A DNA stretch of 64,000 bases from an uncultured Lachnospiraceae bacterium (GTDB taxonomy: Bacteria; Bacillota; Clostridia; Lachnospirales; Lachnospiraceae): NCBI GenBank assembly GCA_900550475.1, contig URSA01000009.1, positions 1 through 64,000 of the forward strand. The letters run 5' to 3'. The position numbers were made by a program, and so were the translations under genes. Under the pieces are notes generated by a model. It saw only the letters and a program-made list of their open reading frames with translations. It searched no databases and was not told where the DNA came from. Numbering within the stretch: position 1 is the stretch's first letter; each line of letters opens with the position of its first letter. Below, piece by piece: positions 24,220-33,215 of this stretch.

Positions 24220-24711
24220 GTGCAGGAAATGGAACGGATTGACAAAATATTAAATCACGATTTATTTATCGAATGTGTGGAGAAAAACAGGAAAGCGGAG
24301 GAGAACAGGCAGTTCTGCCGCCATGACATGGTGCATTTTCTGGATGTGGCAAGGATCGGCATGATCCTCAAACTGAAAGAGGGTATCCCGGTGGCGGATG
24401 AGCTTGTCTATGCGGCGGGACTTCTGCATGACATCGGCAGATATGTGCAGTATGCGAACGGGACGCCACATGAGCTGGCAAGCGCCGCCATAGCGCCGAA
24501 AATCCTTGCGGACTGTGGGTTTGACGATAAAGAAACGGGCGATATTTTAAATGCGATCCGCCTTCACAGGACGAAGGAAATCGCAGGAGAGCCTTCGCTT
24601 GCGGGTATCTTATACCGGGCGGACAAGGCGAGCAGACCGTGTTTTGTGTGCCGGGCGGAAAAGGACTGCAACTGGAAGAATGAGAGGAAGAATCTGCGCA
24701 TCCGTTTTTAG
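24220..24711 (+). CDS. HD-domain phosphohydrolase within the folate operon
   Basis: A 163-residue HD protein: metal-binding FCRHDMVHFLDVAR, AAGLLHDIGRYVQY and AIRLHRTKE. The C-terminus ends with a Cys-containing segment (RPCFVCRAEKDCNW). It lies between folE and folP with short gaps, so it is co-transcribed. A phosphatase acting on dihydroneopterin triphosphate would fit the otherwise unassigned dephosphorylation step, but that is inference. GTG 24220 or ATG 24229 may initiate. Confidence 0.78.
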   Translation: MQEMERIDKILNHDLFIECVEKNRKAEENRQFCRHDMVHFLDVARIGMILKLKEGIPVADELVYAAGLLHDIGRYVQYANGTPHELASAAIAPKILADCGFDDKETGDILNAIRLHRTKEIAGEPSLAGILYRADKASRPCFVCRAEKDCNWKNERKNLRIRF

Positions 24712-24734
24712 GAGCGGGAAAGAAGGATACGGAC

Positions 24735-25544
24735 ATGCAAATCGGAAACAGGGATTTTAAGGTAAGCGGCAAAACTTATGTGATGGGGATTCTGAATGTA
24801 ACGCCGGATTCCTTTTCGGACGGCGGAAAGTGGAACCGCATGGACGCGGCGCTTGCCCATGTGGAGGAGATGCTGAAGGACGGCATGGATGTGCTGGATA
24901 TCGGCGGCGAATCCACACGCCCCGGCTATACGCTTTTATCCGACGAGGAGGAGACGGAGAGAGTGGTGCCCGTGATCGAGGCGGTGAAAGCGCGGTTTGA
25001 TGTGCCGGTTTCTCTGGATACCTATAAGAGCCGGGTGGCGCAGGCGGGCATAGAGGCGGGCGCGGATCTGATCAACGACATCTGGGGACTGAAATATGAT
25101 GGGCAGATGGCAAAGGTCATTGCAGAGAGCGGGCTGCCCTGCTGTCTGATGCACAACAGAAAAGATACGGATTACCGCAGCTTTATGCAGGATGTGGCGG
25201 CGGATCTGGCGGACTGCCTGCATCTGGCGGAGTGCGCGGGGATCCCGCAGGATAAGATCATTCTGGATCCCGGAGTCGGCTTTGCAAAGTCCTACGAACA
25301 GAACCTTCAGATCATCAACAATATGGAACAGCTTCATGTGCTGGGCTGTCCCATTCTGTTGGGCACCAGCCGGAAATCCGTGATCGGGCTGACACTGGAG
25401 CTGCCCGCCCCGGAGAGACTGGAGGGAACGCTTGTCACAACGGTGATGGCAGTGATGAAGGGCTGTATGTTCGTGCGGGTGCATGATGTGAAGGAGAACG
25501 TGCGGGCGATCCGGATGACGGAGGCCATCCTTTACAGCGAGTAG
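24735..25544 (+). CDS. folP: Dihydropteroate synthase
   Basis: It joins 6-hydroxymethyl-dihydropterin diphosphate with p-aminobenzoate; the sulfonamide target. Signatures: MGILNVTPDSFSDGGKW, LDIGGESTRPGY, SLDTYKSRVAQAGIEAGADL followed by INDIWG, DPGVGFAKSYEQN and GTSRKS. 269 residues is standard length. Confidence 0.96.
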   Translation: MQIGNRDFKVSGKTYVMGILNVTPDSFSDGGKWNRMDAALAHVEEMLKDGMDVLDIGGESTRPGYTLLSDEEETERVVPVIEAVKARFDVPVSLDTYKSRVAQAGIEAGADLINDIWGLKYDGQMAKVIAESGLPCCLMHNRKDTDYRSFMQDVAADLADCLHLAECAGIPQDKIILDPGVGFAKSYEQNLQIINNMEQLHVLGCPILLGTSRKSVIGLTLELPAPERLEGTLVTTVMAVMKGCMFVRVHDVKENVRAIRMTEAILYSE

Positions 25545-25545
25545 G

Positions 25546-26439
25546 ATGAGGAGACATAGAGTGAACTACGAGTTTTGTGATGTGATTCATATAGAAGGAT
25601 TGAAGGTGTTTGCACACCACGGTGTGTTCCGGGAGGAGAAGGAGGCAGGACAGGATTTTTATGTGAATGCCGATCTCTACACAGATCTGCGGGAGGCGGG
25701 ACTTACGGACGATCTGACAAAATCCACCCACTACGGGGAGGTCAGCCTTCTCATCGGCAGATGCCTGACGGAGCAGACTTATGACCTGATCGAGACGGCA
25801 GCGGAGCGGACGGCAGAGGAGATTTTACGGCAGTTTCCCCGTGTGCGGGCGGTGACGCTTGAGCTTCACAAGCCCCATGCGCCCATCCCCATGGAGTTTT
25901 CCACCGTCTGTGTGCGCATACACAGAGGATGGCACAGAGCGTATGTGGCGCTGGGCTCCAATATGGGAGACAGCAGGACATATATCGAAGAGGCGCTGCG
26001 CGCGTTTTCAACGGATCCGCGCATCCGGGTGGAGAAGGTGAGCAGTCTGATCGTGACAAAGCCCTACGGTGGTGTGGAGCAGGACGATTTCTTAAACGGG
26101 GTGGTGCTGCTTGATACGCTCTACTCTCCCGCCGAGCTGCTCTGTAGGCTCCATGAGATCGAGGCGGCTGCCCACAGGGAGCGGACGCTCAGATGGGGCC
26201 CCCGGACGCTGGATCTGGATATTCTCTTTTACGACAAACTGATCTATGAGGATGATAACCTGATCGTTCCCCATGTGGATCTGCACAACCGGGACTTTGT
26301 GCTGAAGCCCATGGCGGAGATTGCCCCCCGCTTCAGACATCCGATCCTGCAAAAGACCATGCAGCAGCTCTGGGAGGAATTGCAGGCGCGGGAGGAAAAC
26401 AGCGGACGGACAGGTGAAGAGGGAAAACGGGAGAGATGA
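25546..26439 (+). CDS. folBK: Dihydroneopterin aldolase / HPPK fusion
   Basis: Residues about 10-120 are FolB (IEGLKVFAHHGVFREEKEAG, STHYGEVSLLI, ELHKPHAPIPMEF); about 128-285 are FolK (AYVALGSNMGDSRTYIEEAL, TKPYGGVEQDDFLNGVV, RWGPRTLDLDILFYD). Together they convert dihydroneopterin to the HPPK product. FolBK fusions are common in Clostridia. GTG 25561, five codons in, has a better-placed GAGGAG and may be the true start. Its stop overlaps the next gene (ATGA). Confidence 0.93.
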   Translation: MRRHRVNYEFCDVIHIEGLKVFAHHGVFREEKEAGQDFYVNADLYTDLREAGLTDDLTKSTHYGEVSLLIGRCLTEQTYDLIETAAERTAEEILRQFPRVRAVTLELHKPHAPIPMEFSTVCVRIHRGWHRAYVALGSNMGDSRTYIEEALRAFSTDPRIRVEKVSSLIVTKPYGGVEQDDFLNGVVLLDTLYSPAELLCRLHEIEAAAHRERTLRWGPRTLDLDILFYDKLIYEDDNLIVPHVDLHNRDFVLKPMAEIAPRFRHPILQKTMQQLWEELQAREENSGRTGEEGKRER

Positions 26440-27413
26440 TCGGAGTTGTATTTGCGATTCTTTTCATTGTGGCGTTGCTGGGACTCTGCGCGTACGGCGT
26501 GATCTTCCCGCGCTACATGGTAAAGCATGCCAGACAGGTGGACGCAAGGGTCATCTCCTGTGAGTATCAGGAAAAAGAGCTTTTGAATACCGGCGAGGTG
26601 ATGCGCTACTATGAAGTCAAGGTGGATTTTTACGGAAAGTACGGCGAACAGATCATAAAGACCCTGAAAAGGGAAGAACCCATCGAGGTAGGCGAGGTGA
26701 TCCGCTCCAGCTATGATGACAGGAGCGGGCGGCTTCTGCTCAATGCGGACGAAGAGGTGACAAACGGACAGGGCAGCGGTGTCGGCGTTGTGGTGTCGGT
26801 TCTGCTGTTCATGCTGGTAATCATCATCCTCGGCGTGTTCGTGAAGGATAAAAACGGCGAAATGCCCCAGTGGGTGTACCTCTTTTTCGGCTATTTGATC
26901 GCCCTGGTCTTCGTGGGCGTGGGAATCTATGGGATTGTTGCAAGGATCGTGCAGCGTCAGCCGCTTTCCTTCACGCCCGTATTCGGACTGCTGGGCGCAG
27001 GGCTTCTGTCCGTCATGATCTGGCAGACCGTGGACGGCATCCGGGAGAATACCCGGGAGCCCGAAACACAGAGCAATGGGCAGATTCAGGTGTTTTTCAT
27101 GCACCGCGGGGAGGATGCGGAGGCATTCAGCTACGAGATTGCCTTTTTTGAGGAGGGAGCGGGGGAGATGTTAATCTCCGTCTATTGGTATGAGGGGAAC
27201 GACAGGACCGGCACCGGCGGCTGTGAGGAAGGAACCGATCTTCGGAGAGGTGAGAGCGCTGGTGGAGGAGATCGTGCCCTCCGAGGTCTTTGCGGAGGTT
27301 GCGGCAAGAGAGGCGGCATATTACGAATGAACTTAAGAAAAATGCGTATTTTTTTGCAAAACCCGTTGACAATCATGGATATAAGGTATAGACTGAATAC
27401 GGTTAATGAATAG
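26436..27413 (+). CDS. DUF3592-like membrane protein, apparently frameshifted near the 3' end
   Basis: An N-terminal membrane helix is followed by a DUF3592-like soluble region (ARVISCEYQEKELLNTGEVM; IRSSYDDRSGRLLLN) and three more membrane helices. From about 27195 the frame becomes Gly/Arg/Glu-rich and unprotein-like, while the +1 frame reads sensibly (VRKEPIFGEVRALVEEIVPS, then EVFAEVAAREAAYYE) and stops at 27328-27330. One extra G in the GGGG at 27194-27197 would explain this. The open frame as sequenced runs on through the rimP promoter to 27413. It is translationally coupled to folBK. Confidence 0.62.
   Translation: MIGVVFAILFIVALLGLCAYGVIFPRYMVKHARQVDARVISCEYQEKELLNTGEVMRYYEVKVDFYGKYGEQIIKTLKREEPIEVGEVIRSSYDDRSGRLLLNADEEVTNGQGSGVGVVVSVLLFMLVIIILGVFVKDKNGEMPQWVYLFFGYLIALVFVGVGIYGIVARIVQRQPLSFTPVFGLLGAGLLSVMIWQTVDGIRENTREPETQSNGQIQVFFMHRGEDAEAFSYEIAFFEEGAGEMLISVYWYEGNDRTGTGGCEEGTDLRRGESAGGGDRALRGLCGGCGKRGGILRMNLRKMRIFLQNPLTIMDIRYRLNTVNE
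27366..27394 (+). promoter_or_regulatory. Promoter of the rimP-nusA-infB operon
   Basis: TTGACA is followed at 17 bp by TAGACT (or at 15 bp by TATAGA). A 175-nt structured leader follows. Confidence 0.65.
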
Positions 27414-27423
27414 TAATTATGCT

Positions 27424-27527
27424 AGAAAGAGTGGACTGAGCGCCACTCTTTCTTGTATGATAGGAGATTACTCCGAGCCCTCCGGGCAGGATCGCACTGC
27501 GGCGGAGAATCCTGCAAGCAGGATTCT
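27424..27527 (+). promoter_or_regulatory. Structured 5' leader of rimP operon
   Basis: Two perfect hairpins: AGAAAGAGTGG (27424-27434) with CCACTCTTTCT (27443-27453), and AGAATCCTG (27506-27514) with CAGGATTCT (27519-27527). CTCCG near 27471 can also pair with CGGAG at 27503-27507. It could be autoregulatory or an attenuator; only weak T tracts follow each stem. Confidence 0.55.
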
Positions 27528-27568
27528 TCTTGTGTGATATGGGAGAATTAGAAAGGAACAGGTGAGAG

Positions 27569-28033
27569 ATGTCTAAGAGAGAGACATACGAGTCAGAGAC
27601 AGAGGCTCTGCTTGCCCCCATCGCGGCGGCAAACGGCGTGGAGATCTATGATGTGGAGTATGTGAAGGAGGGCGCGGACTGGTATCTGCGGGCGTATATC
27701 GACAAGCCCGGGGGTGTGAACATACAGGACTGCGAGAATGTGAGCAGGGCGCTTTCGGACGCACTGGATGCGGAGGACTTTATCTTGGATGCGTACATCC
27801 TTGAGGTGTCGAGCCCGGGACTTGGCAGGACGCTGAAGAAGGATAAGCATCTTGAGAAGAGCATCGGAATGCAGGTGGAGCTAAAGACCTACAAGCCCAT
27901 CGAAAAATGTAAGGATTTTTCGGGGATATTGAAAAGCTACAATGCGGACACCGTTACCATAGAGACGGAAACGGGAGAACAGGTATTCAAGAGAAGCGAT
28001 GTTGCGCTGATCAGATTGGCGCTTGACTTTTAA
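27569..28033 (+). CDS. rimP: Ribosome maturation factor
   Basis: 154 residues with RimP motifs EIYDVEYVKEGADWYLRAYI, IQDCENVSRALSDALD and LEVSSPGLGRTLKKD. The protein assists 30S subunit assembly. A strong ribosome site precedes the ATG. It is the first gene of a nine-gene RNA/translation operon. Confidence 0.95.
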   Translation: MSKRETYESETEALLAPIAAANGVEIYDVEYVKEGADWYLRAYIDKPGGVNIQDCENVSRALSDALDAEDFILDAYILEVSSPGLGRTLKKDKHLEKSIGMQVELKTYKPIEKCKDFSGILKSYNADTVTIETETGEQVFKRSDVALIRLALDF

Positions 28034-28061
28034 AAAAGAGAAAACAGGAGGATATAGGAAA

Positions 28062-29231
28062 ATGAATAAGGAACTGATGGAGGCACTCGACATTCTGGAG
28101 AAGGAGAAGGAGATCAGCAAGGAGACGCTGTTTGAAGCGATCGAAAACTCCCTGATGACTGCCTGCAAGAACCATTTCGGCAAGGCGGACAACATCAAGG
28201 TGGAGATCGACAGAGACACCTGCGATTTCCTCTGCTATGCGGAGAAGGAGGTCGTGCCCACGAAAGAGGATGTGGAGGATGACTGTCTCCAGATTTCTTT
28301 GGAGGACGCGCAGGCAATTTCTTCCAAGGCAAAGGTGGGCGATGTGATCCATGTGGAGATCAAGTCCAAGGAGTTCGGCAGAATCGCAACCATGAATGCC
28401 AAGAATGTGATCCTGCAGAAGATCCGCGAGGAAGAGAGAAGCGTGATCTACAATCAGTATTACGAGAAGGAAAAGGATGTTGTAACCGGTGTGGTACAGC
28501 GCTATATCGGCAAGAACATCAGCATCAATCTGGGCAAGGCGGACGCCATGTTAAGCGAGAGCGAGCAGGTGAGAGGCGAAGTGTTCAGACCCACCGAGAG
28601 AATCAAGGTATACATCCTTGAGGTGAAGAACACGCCGAAGGGCCCCCGCATCAATGTGAGCCGCACACATCCGGAACTGGTAAAGAGACTGTTTGAATCG
28701 GAAGTGACCGAGATAAAGGACGGCACGGTTGAGATCAAGAGCATTGCCAGAGAGGCAGGAAGCCGTACCAAGATCGCTGTCTGGAGCAACAACCCCAACG
28801 TGGATGCAGTAGGTGCCTGCGTAGGTATGAACGGTGCCAGAGTCAACGCGATCGTGGAGGAGCTGCGAGGTGAGAAGATCGATATCGTAAACTGGGACGA
28901 GAACCCCGGAAACCTGATCCAGAACGCACTTTCCCCTGCAAAGATCGTGGCGGTATTTGCAGATCCCGACGAGAAGACCGCAAAGGTCGTGGTTCCCGAC
29001 TATCAGCTCTCCCTTGCAATCGGTAAGGAAGGACAGAATGCGAGACTGGCAGCTAGACTGACAGGCTACAAGATAGACATCAAGTCAGAGACCCAGGCGA
29101 AGGACGCTCCGGGATTCCGCTATGAGGACTATGTGGACGATTACGATGAGTACGAGGACGAGGACTACGAAGAGTATGCGGAGGACGGAGAAGACCTGAA
29201 CGAGGAGGGCGCGGATTCGGAGAATGAATAA
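28062..29231 (+). CDS. nusA: Transcription termination/antitermination factor
   Basis: 389 residues: N-terminal RNA-polymerase-binding domain, S1 domain (VVTGVVQRYIGKNISINLGK), and KH1/KH2 (RTKIAVWSNNPNVDAVGACV; LAIGKEGQNARLAARLTGYK). It ends with a short acidic tail rich in Asp/Glu/Tyr instead of the extra acidic repeats of enteric NusA. The start follows CAGGAGGATATAGG. Its end overlaps rnpM by 8 bp. Confidence 0.95.
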   Translation: MNKELMEALDILEKEKEISKETLFEAIENSLMTACKNHFGKADNIKVEIDRDTCDFLCYAEKEVVPTKEDVEDDCLQISLEDAQAISSKAKVGDVIHVEIKSKEFGRIATMNAKNVILQKIREEERSVIYNQYYEKEKDVVTGVVQRYIGKNISINLGKADAMLSESEQVRGEVFRPTERIKVYILEVKNTPKGPRINVSRTHPELVKRLFESEVTEIKDGTVEIKSIAREAGSRTKIAVWSNNPNVDAVGACVGMNGARVNAIVEELRGEKIDIVNWDENPGNLIQNALSPAKIVAVFADPDEKTAKVVVPDYQLSLAIGKEGQNARLAARLTGYKIDIKSETQAKDAPGFRYEDYVDDYDEYEDEDYEEYAEDGEDLNEEGADSENE

Positions 29232-29526
29232 AAAGATTCCTTTGAGACAATGCGTGGGCTGTGGGACAATGAAGAGCAAAAAAGAAATGATGCGCGTGTT
29301 GAAAACCACGGAAAATGACATTGTTTTGGATATGACAGGTAAAAAGAACGGAAGGGGTGCATACCTTTGTAAGAGTGCCGACTGTCTGAGACTGGCGCGG
29401 AAGAACAGAGGGCTGGAGCGTTCCTTCAAAATGAGTATTCCGGATGAGGTTTACGGAGAACTCGAAAGAGAGTTCTATGAGCCGCAGGATGGCGGTACGG
29501 AGGTCGGAGAGATTGAAGCAGAGTAA
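29224..29526 (+). CDS. rnpM: RNase P modulator (YlxR/DUF448)
   Basis: A 100-residue protein with family motifs PLRQCVGCGTMKSKKEMMRV and KNGRGAYLCKSADCLRLARK. YlxR has been reported to bind RNase P RNA. It overlaps nusA, the usual neighbourhood. Confidence 0.93.
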   Translation: MNKKIPLRQCVGCGTMKSKKEMMRVLKTTENDIVLDMTGKKNGRGAYLCKSADCLRLARKNRGLERSFKMSIPDEVYGELEREFYEPQDGGTEVGEIEAE

Positions 29527-29827
29527 GATATATGGGCTCTTGGGTCTGGCAGCAAGAGGCAGAAACGTGGTGAGCGGGGAGTTTTCCGTGGAAAATGCCG
29601 TGAAGGACGGTTCCGCCATGCTGGTGATCGTAGCGCAGGATGCGTCTGACAACACAAGGAAGCTGTTTCATGACAAATGCTCCTATTACGGCGTTCCGGT
29701 CTATATTTACGGGACGAAGGAAGAACTGGGGCACTGCATCGGCAAGGAGATACGATCCTCTGTGGCTGTGCTGGAAGAGGGGCTTGCACGCACGATCGAA
29801 AAACATCTGGAAGAATTACAAAACTAG
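29513..29827 (+). CDS. ylxQ: L7Ae-family RNA-binding protein YlxQ
   Basis: About 104 residues with the L7Ae/L30e fold: KIYGLLGLAARGRNVVSGEF, SAMLVIVAQDASDNTRKLFH, VPVYIYGTKEELGHCIGKE. TTG 29513 preceded by GGAGAG gives the family-like N-terminus; in-frame ATGs further upstream would add an Arg/Ser-rich extension inside rnpM. It probably binds kink-turn RNA. Confidence 0.87.
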   Translation: MKQSKIYGLLGLAARGRNVVSGEFSVENAVKDGSAMLVIVAQDASDNTRKLFHDKCSYYGVPVYIYGTKEELGHCIGKEIRSSVAVLEEGLARTIEKHLEELQN

Positions 29828-29842
29828 GAGGTAGTGAAAAGC

Positions 29843-32830
29843 ATGGCGAAAATCAAGATACATGAGCTTGCAAAGGAATTGGACAGACAAAGCAAAGAGG
29901 TGATCGCCTTTTTGCAGGAGAAGGGCATAGAGGCAAAGGTTGCGCAGAGTACCGTTGAGGAGGATGCGGCAGCGCTTGTCAGAAAGCATTTCGGCGGCGG
30001 GGCAAAGGAGCAGACCAAGGAAGAGGCCAAGGTGCCCAAGGAAGCTCCCAAGAGAGCACCGGAGAAGAAGGAGGCGCCGAAGGCTGAGGCTGCTGCGGCA
30101 GAGACAGCCGGAAAAGAGGACGCCGCAGGGGCTGAGGATGCACCCAAGAAGAAAAAGAAGATCATTTTCGTGAGCAATCCCCAGAACTCCAGAGCACCGG
30201 GACAGCAGGGCGCAAGACCGCAGGGCGGTCAGAACAGACCTGCACAGGCGCAGAACAACAGACCGGGTCAGAATGGCAGGCAGGGACAGGCAAACAGACC
30301 CGGACAGAACGGCAGACCGGGACAGAACGCACCGGCGAGACCGATCAAACCGCTGACACCTCCCTCCCCTACGCCCAGCGTACAGATGGTGCCTTCACCG
30401 CAGCCCCAGAAGAAGCAGGAGGCTGTAAAGCCGGCACAGGCAGAGAGACCTGCAGCGCCCGCACAGGCAGCGCCGGCAGCTCAGGGAAGCGCTCCGGCAA
30501 GAACGGAGAACAGACCGCCCAGAACGGACAGACCTGACAGAGACAGACAGGACAGGGCGCCCAGAACGGACAGACCGCAGCGAGGCGGATATCATAACCA
30601 GCAGAGGAGCGGACAGACCGGCTCCGGTTACAATCAGACGAGAACAGGAGGCGAAAGACCTTCTTATGGCAGCAGTTACGGAAACAGAACGGACAGACCG
30701 CAGGGCGGTCAAAGAGGTGATCGCCGTCCGGATGGCGCAGGCAGAACGGGTTCTTACGGTTCTCAGGGCGGCTTCCGCGGTAATGGCGGCGGCGCAGGCG
30801 GTGAGAGGCCTTTTGGCGGTAATGGGCGCGATAACAGAGGCAATGGAGGGCAGAGAGATAACTTCAGAAAGCCGGGCCAGGGCAAGAGCTTTGTGGCAGA
30901 CACTCCTGCAAAGGATGCCGAGAAGCACAGAGATGAAGAAAAGCGCCGCATCAGTCAGGAGAAGGATAAGCGCTCACGCAAGGACTATATCTACGAGGAA
31001 GAGGACGCACAGGTAAAGAACAAGCCCGGCAGATTCATCAAGCCGGAAAAGAAGAAGGATGAGGCGGCAGAGGAAGTGATCAAGGTGATCGTGCTTCCCG
31101 AGACCATCACCATCAAGGAGCTGGCAGACAAGATGAAGATCCAGCCCTCTGCCATTATCAAGAAGCTTTTCTTAGAGGGCAAGGTTGCGACCCTGAATCA
31201 GGAGATTTCCTACGAGGAGGCGGAAAACATCGCCATGGAGTATGACATCCTCTGCGAGAAGGAAGTCAAGGTGGATGTGATCGAGGAGCTTTTGAAGGAG
31301 GATGAGGAGCAGGAGGAAAATCTTGTTTCCCGCCCGCCCGTTATCTGTGTCATGGGTCATGTTGACCATGGTAAAACATCCCTGCTGGATGCGATCCGTA
31401 AAACGAATGTGACGGACAGGGAGGCAGGCGGTATCACCCAGCATATCGGTGCATACACGGTTTCCGTGAATGACAGGAAGATCACCTTCCTCGATACGCC
31501 CGGACACGAAGCGTTTACCGCCATGCGTATGAGAGGTGCAAATGCAACGGATATTGCAATCCTTGTGGTGGCAGCCGACGACGGCGTGATGCCGCAGACG
31601 GTGGAGGCAATCAACCACGCCAAGGCGGCAGGCATCGAGATCATCGTGGCAGTCAACAAGATTGATAAGCCCAACGCAAATGTTGACAGGGTAAAGCAGG
31701 AGCTCACCGAGTATGAGCTGATCCCGGTGGATTGGGGCGGAACCACAGAGTTCGTGCCCGTGTCCGCAAAGTCGGGAGAGGGAATTGAAGATCTGCTGGA
31801 GACCATTCTGCTGACCGCAGACATTCTGGAACTCAAGGCAAATCCCAACAGACGCGCGAGAGGTCTGGTGATCGAGGCAGAGCTTGACAAGGGACGCGGT
31901 CCCGTGGCGACCGTTCTGGTACAGAAAGGTACGCTCCATGTGGGAGATTTCATTTCCGCAGGGGCAAGCCACGGCAAGGTACGTGCCATGATCGACGACA
32001 AGGGCAGACGCCTGAAGGAGGCAACGCCTTCCACACCTGTGGAAATTCTGGGTCTGAGCGATGTGCCCAGCGCAGGCGAGGTATTCCTTGCCCATGAGAA
32101 CGACAAGACGGCAAAATCCTTTGCCGAGACTTATCTGGCACAGAATAAGGAGAAGATGCTGGAGGAGACCAAGAGCAAGATGTCTCTGGACGATCTGTTC
32201 TCCCAGATTCAGGAGGGCAATCTGAAGGAGCTGAACCTGATCGTGAAGGCGGATGTGCAGGGAAGCGTGGAGGCGGTGAAACAGAGCCTGATGAAGCTGT
32301 CCAACGAGGAAGTGGTAGTAAAGTGTATTCACGGCGGCGTGGGCGCCATAAACGAGTCCGACGTCATGCTCGCAAGCGCTTCCTCCGCGATCATCATCGG
32401 CTTCAACGTGCGTCCTGACGCGACGGCAAAGGCTACGGCGGAGAGAGAGGGCGTGGACATCCGTCTCTACAAGGTCATCTATCAGGCAATCGAGGATATC
32501 GAGGCAGCCATGAAGGGTATGCTGGATCCCGTGTTTGAGGAGAAGGTGATCGGCCATGCGGAGGTACGCCAGATCTTCAAGGCGTCCGCAGTGGGAAATA
32601 TCGCCGGTTCCTATGTGCTTGACGGCGTGTTCCAGAGAGGAGCCAAGGTGCGTATCACCCGCGAGGGCGAGCAGATCTACGAGGGTGCGCTGGCGTCCTT
32701 AAAGCGTTTCAAGGATGATGTAAAGGAAGTAAAGGCAGGCTTTGAGTGCGGTCTTGTATTCGAGGGCTTTGACCAGATGCAGGAGCTTGATATCGTGGAG
32801 GCTTATATCATGGTCGAGGTGCCCAGATAG
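29843..32830 (+). CDS. infB: Translation initiation factor IF-2
   Basis: 995 residues. An N-terminal winged domain (MAKIKIHELAKELDRQSKEV) is followed by a very long linker (about 90-360) that is low complexity, rich in Gln, Gly, Arg, Pro and Asn with repeated NRPGQNGR-like units, then the second N-terminal domain and the GTPase (GHVDHGKTSLLDAI near residue 504; DTPGHEAFTAMRMRGA; NKIDKPNA) and the C-terminal fMet-tRNA-binding domains. ATG 29843 is at good distance from AGGAGG; a GTG at 29834 is too close. Confidence 0.97.
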   Translation: MAKIKIHELAKELDRQSKEVIAFLQEKGIEAKVAQSTVEEDAAALVRKHFGGGAKEQTKEEAKVPKEAPKRAPEKKEAPKAEAAAAETAGKEDAAGAEDAPKKKKKIIFVSNPQNSRAPGQQGARPQGGQNRPAQAQNNRPGQNGRQGQANRPGQNGRPGQNAPARPIKPLTPPSPTPSVQMVPSPQPQKKQEAVKPAQAERPAAPAQAAPAAQGSAPARTENRPPRTDRPDRDRQDRAPRTDRPQRGGYHNQQRSGQTGSGYNQTRTGGERPSYGSSYGNRTDRPQGGQRGDRRPDGAGRTGSYGSQGGFRGNGGGAGGERPFGGNGRDNRGNGGQRDNFRKPGQGKSFVADTPAKDAEKHRDEEKRRISQEKDKRSRKDYIYEEEDAQVKNKPGRFIKPEKKKDEAAEEVIKVIVLPETITIKELADKMKIQPSAIIKKLFLEGKVATLNQEISYEEAENIAMEYDILCEKEVKVDVIEELLKEDEEQEENLVSRPPVICVMGHVDHGKTSLLDAIRKTNVTDREAGGITQHIGAYTVSVNDRKITFLDTPGHEAFTAMRMRGANATDIAILVVAADDGVMPQTVEAINHAKAAGIEIIVAVNKIDKPNANVDRVKQELTEYELIPVDWGGTTEFVPVSAKSGEGIEDLLETILLTADILELKANPNRRARGLVIEAELDKGRGPVATVLVQKGTLHVGDFISAGASHGKVRAMIDDKGRRLKEATPSTPVEILGLSDVPSAGEVFLAHENDKTAKSFAETYLAQNKEKMLEETKSKMSLDDLFSQIQEGNLKELNLIVKADVQGSVEAVKQSLMKLSNEEVVVKCIHGGVGAINESDVMLASASSAIIIGFNVRPDATAKATAEREGVDIRLYKVIYQAIEDIEAAMKGMLDPVFEEKVIGHAEVRQIFKASAVGNIAGSYVLDGVFQRGAKVRITREGEQIYEGALASLKRFKDDVKEVKAGFECGLVFEGFDQMQELDIVEAYIMVEVPR
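30180..30900 (+). repeat. Low-complexity linker of IF-2
   Basis: Degenerate short repeats encode Arg/Gly/Gln/Asn-rich units (RPGQNGR, RTDRPQ, GSYGSQGG). The linker is expected to be disordered. Confidence 0.7.
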
Positions 32831-32852
32831 AAAGTAAAAGAATGGAGTCGGC

Positions 32853-33215
32853 ATGAGGAAAAACAGTGTAAAAAATACCCGTATCAACGGGGAAGTTCAG
32901 CGGGTTCTGGCAGAAATCATCCGGGGAGAGATCAAGGATCCCCGGATCAGCCCGCTCACCAGTGTGGTGGCGGTGGAGGTTGCGCCGGATCTAAAGACCT
33001 GTAAGGCATGGATCAGCGTCTACGGGGACGAGAAGGCAAGAGAGGACACCTGCAAAGGACTGCGCAGCGCGGAGGGCTATATCAAAAACCAGCTTGCGCG
33101 CACCATCAATCTCCGCAACACGCCGGACATCACGTTTATCATGGATCAATCCATCGAATATGGTGTAAATATGTCAAAGAAGATCGATGAGGTCATCAAA
33201 GGAGATCAGGAATGA
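32853..33215 (+). CDS. rbfA: 30S ribosome-binding factor A
   Basis: 120 residues: RINGEVQRVLAEIIRGEIKD, VEVAPDLKTCKAWISVYGDE and LRNTPDITFIMDQSIEYG match RbfA, a KH-type factor for 16S rRNA 5'-end maturation. It overlaps nrnA by 4 bp. Confidence 0.95.
   Translation: MRKNSVKNTRINGEVQRVLAEIIRGEIKDPRISPLTSVVAVEVAPDLKTCKAWISVYGDEKAREDTCKGLRSAEGYIKNQLARTINLRNTPDITFIMDQSIEYGVNMSKKIDEVIKGDQE

Noticed and set aside
26244..27104. 286-residue minus-strand open frame
   Set aside because: It shadows folBK and the DUF3592-like gene and has no ribosome site.
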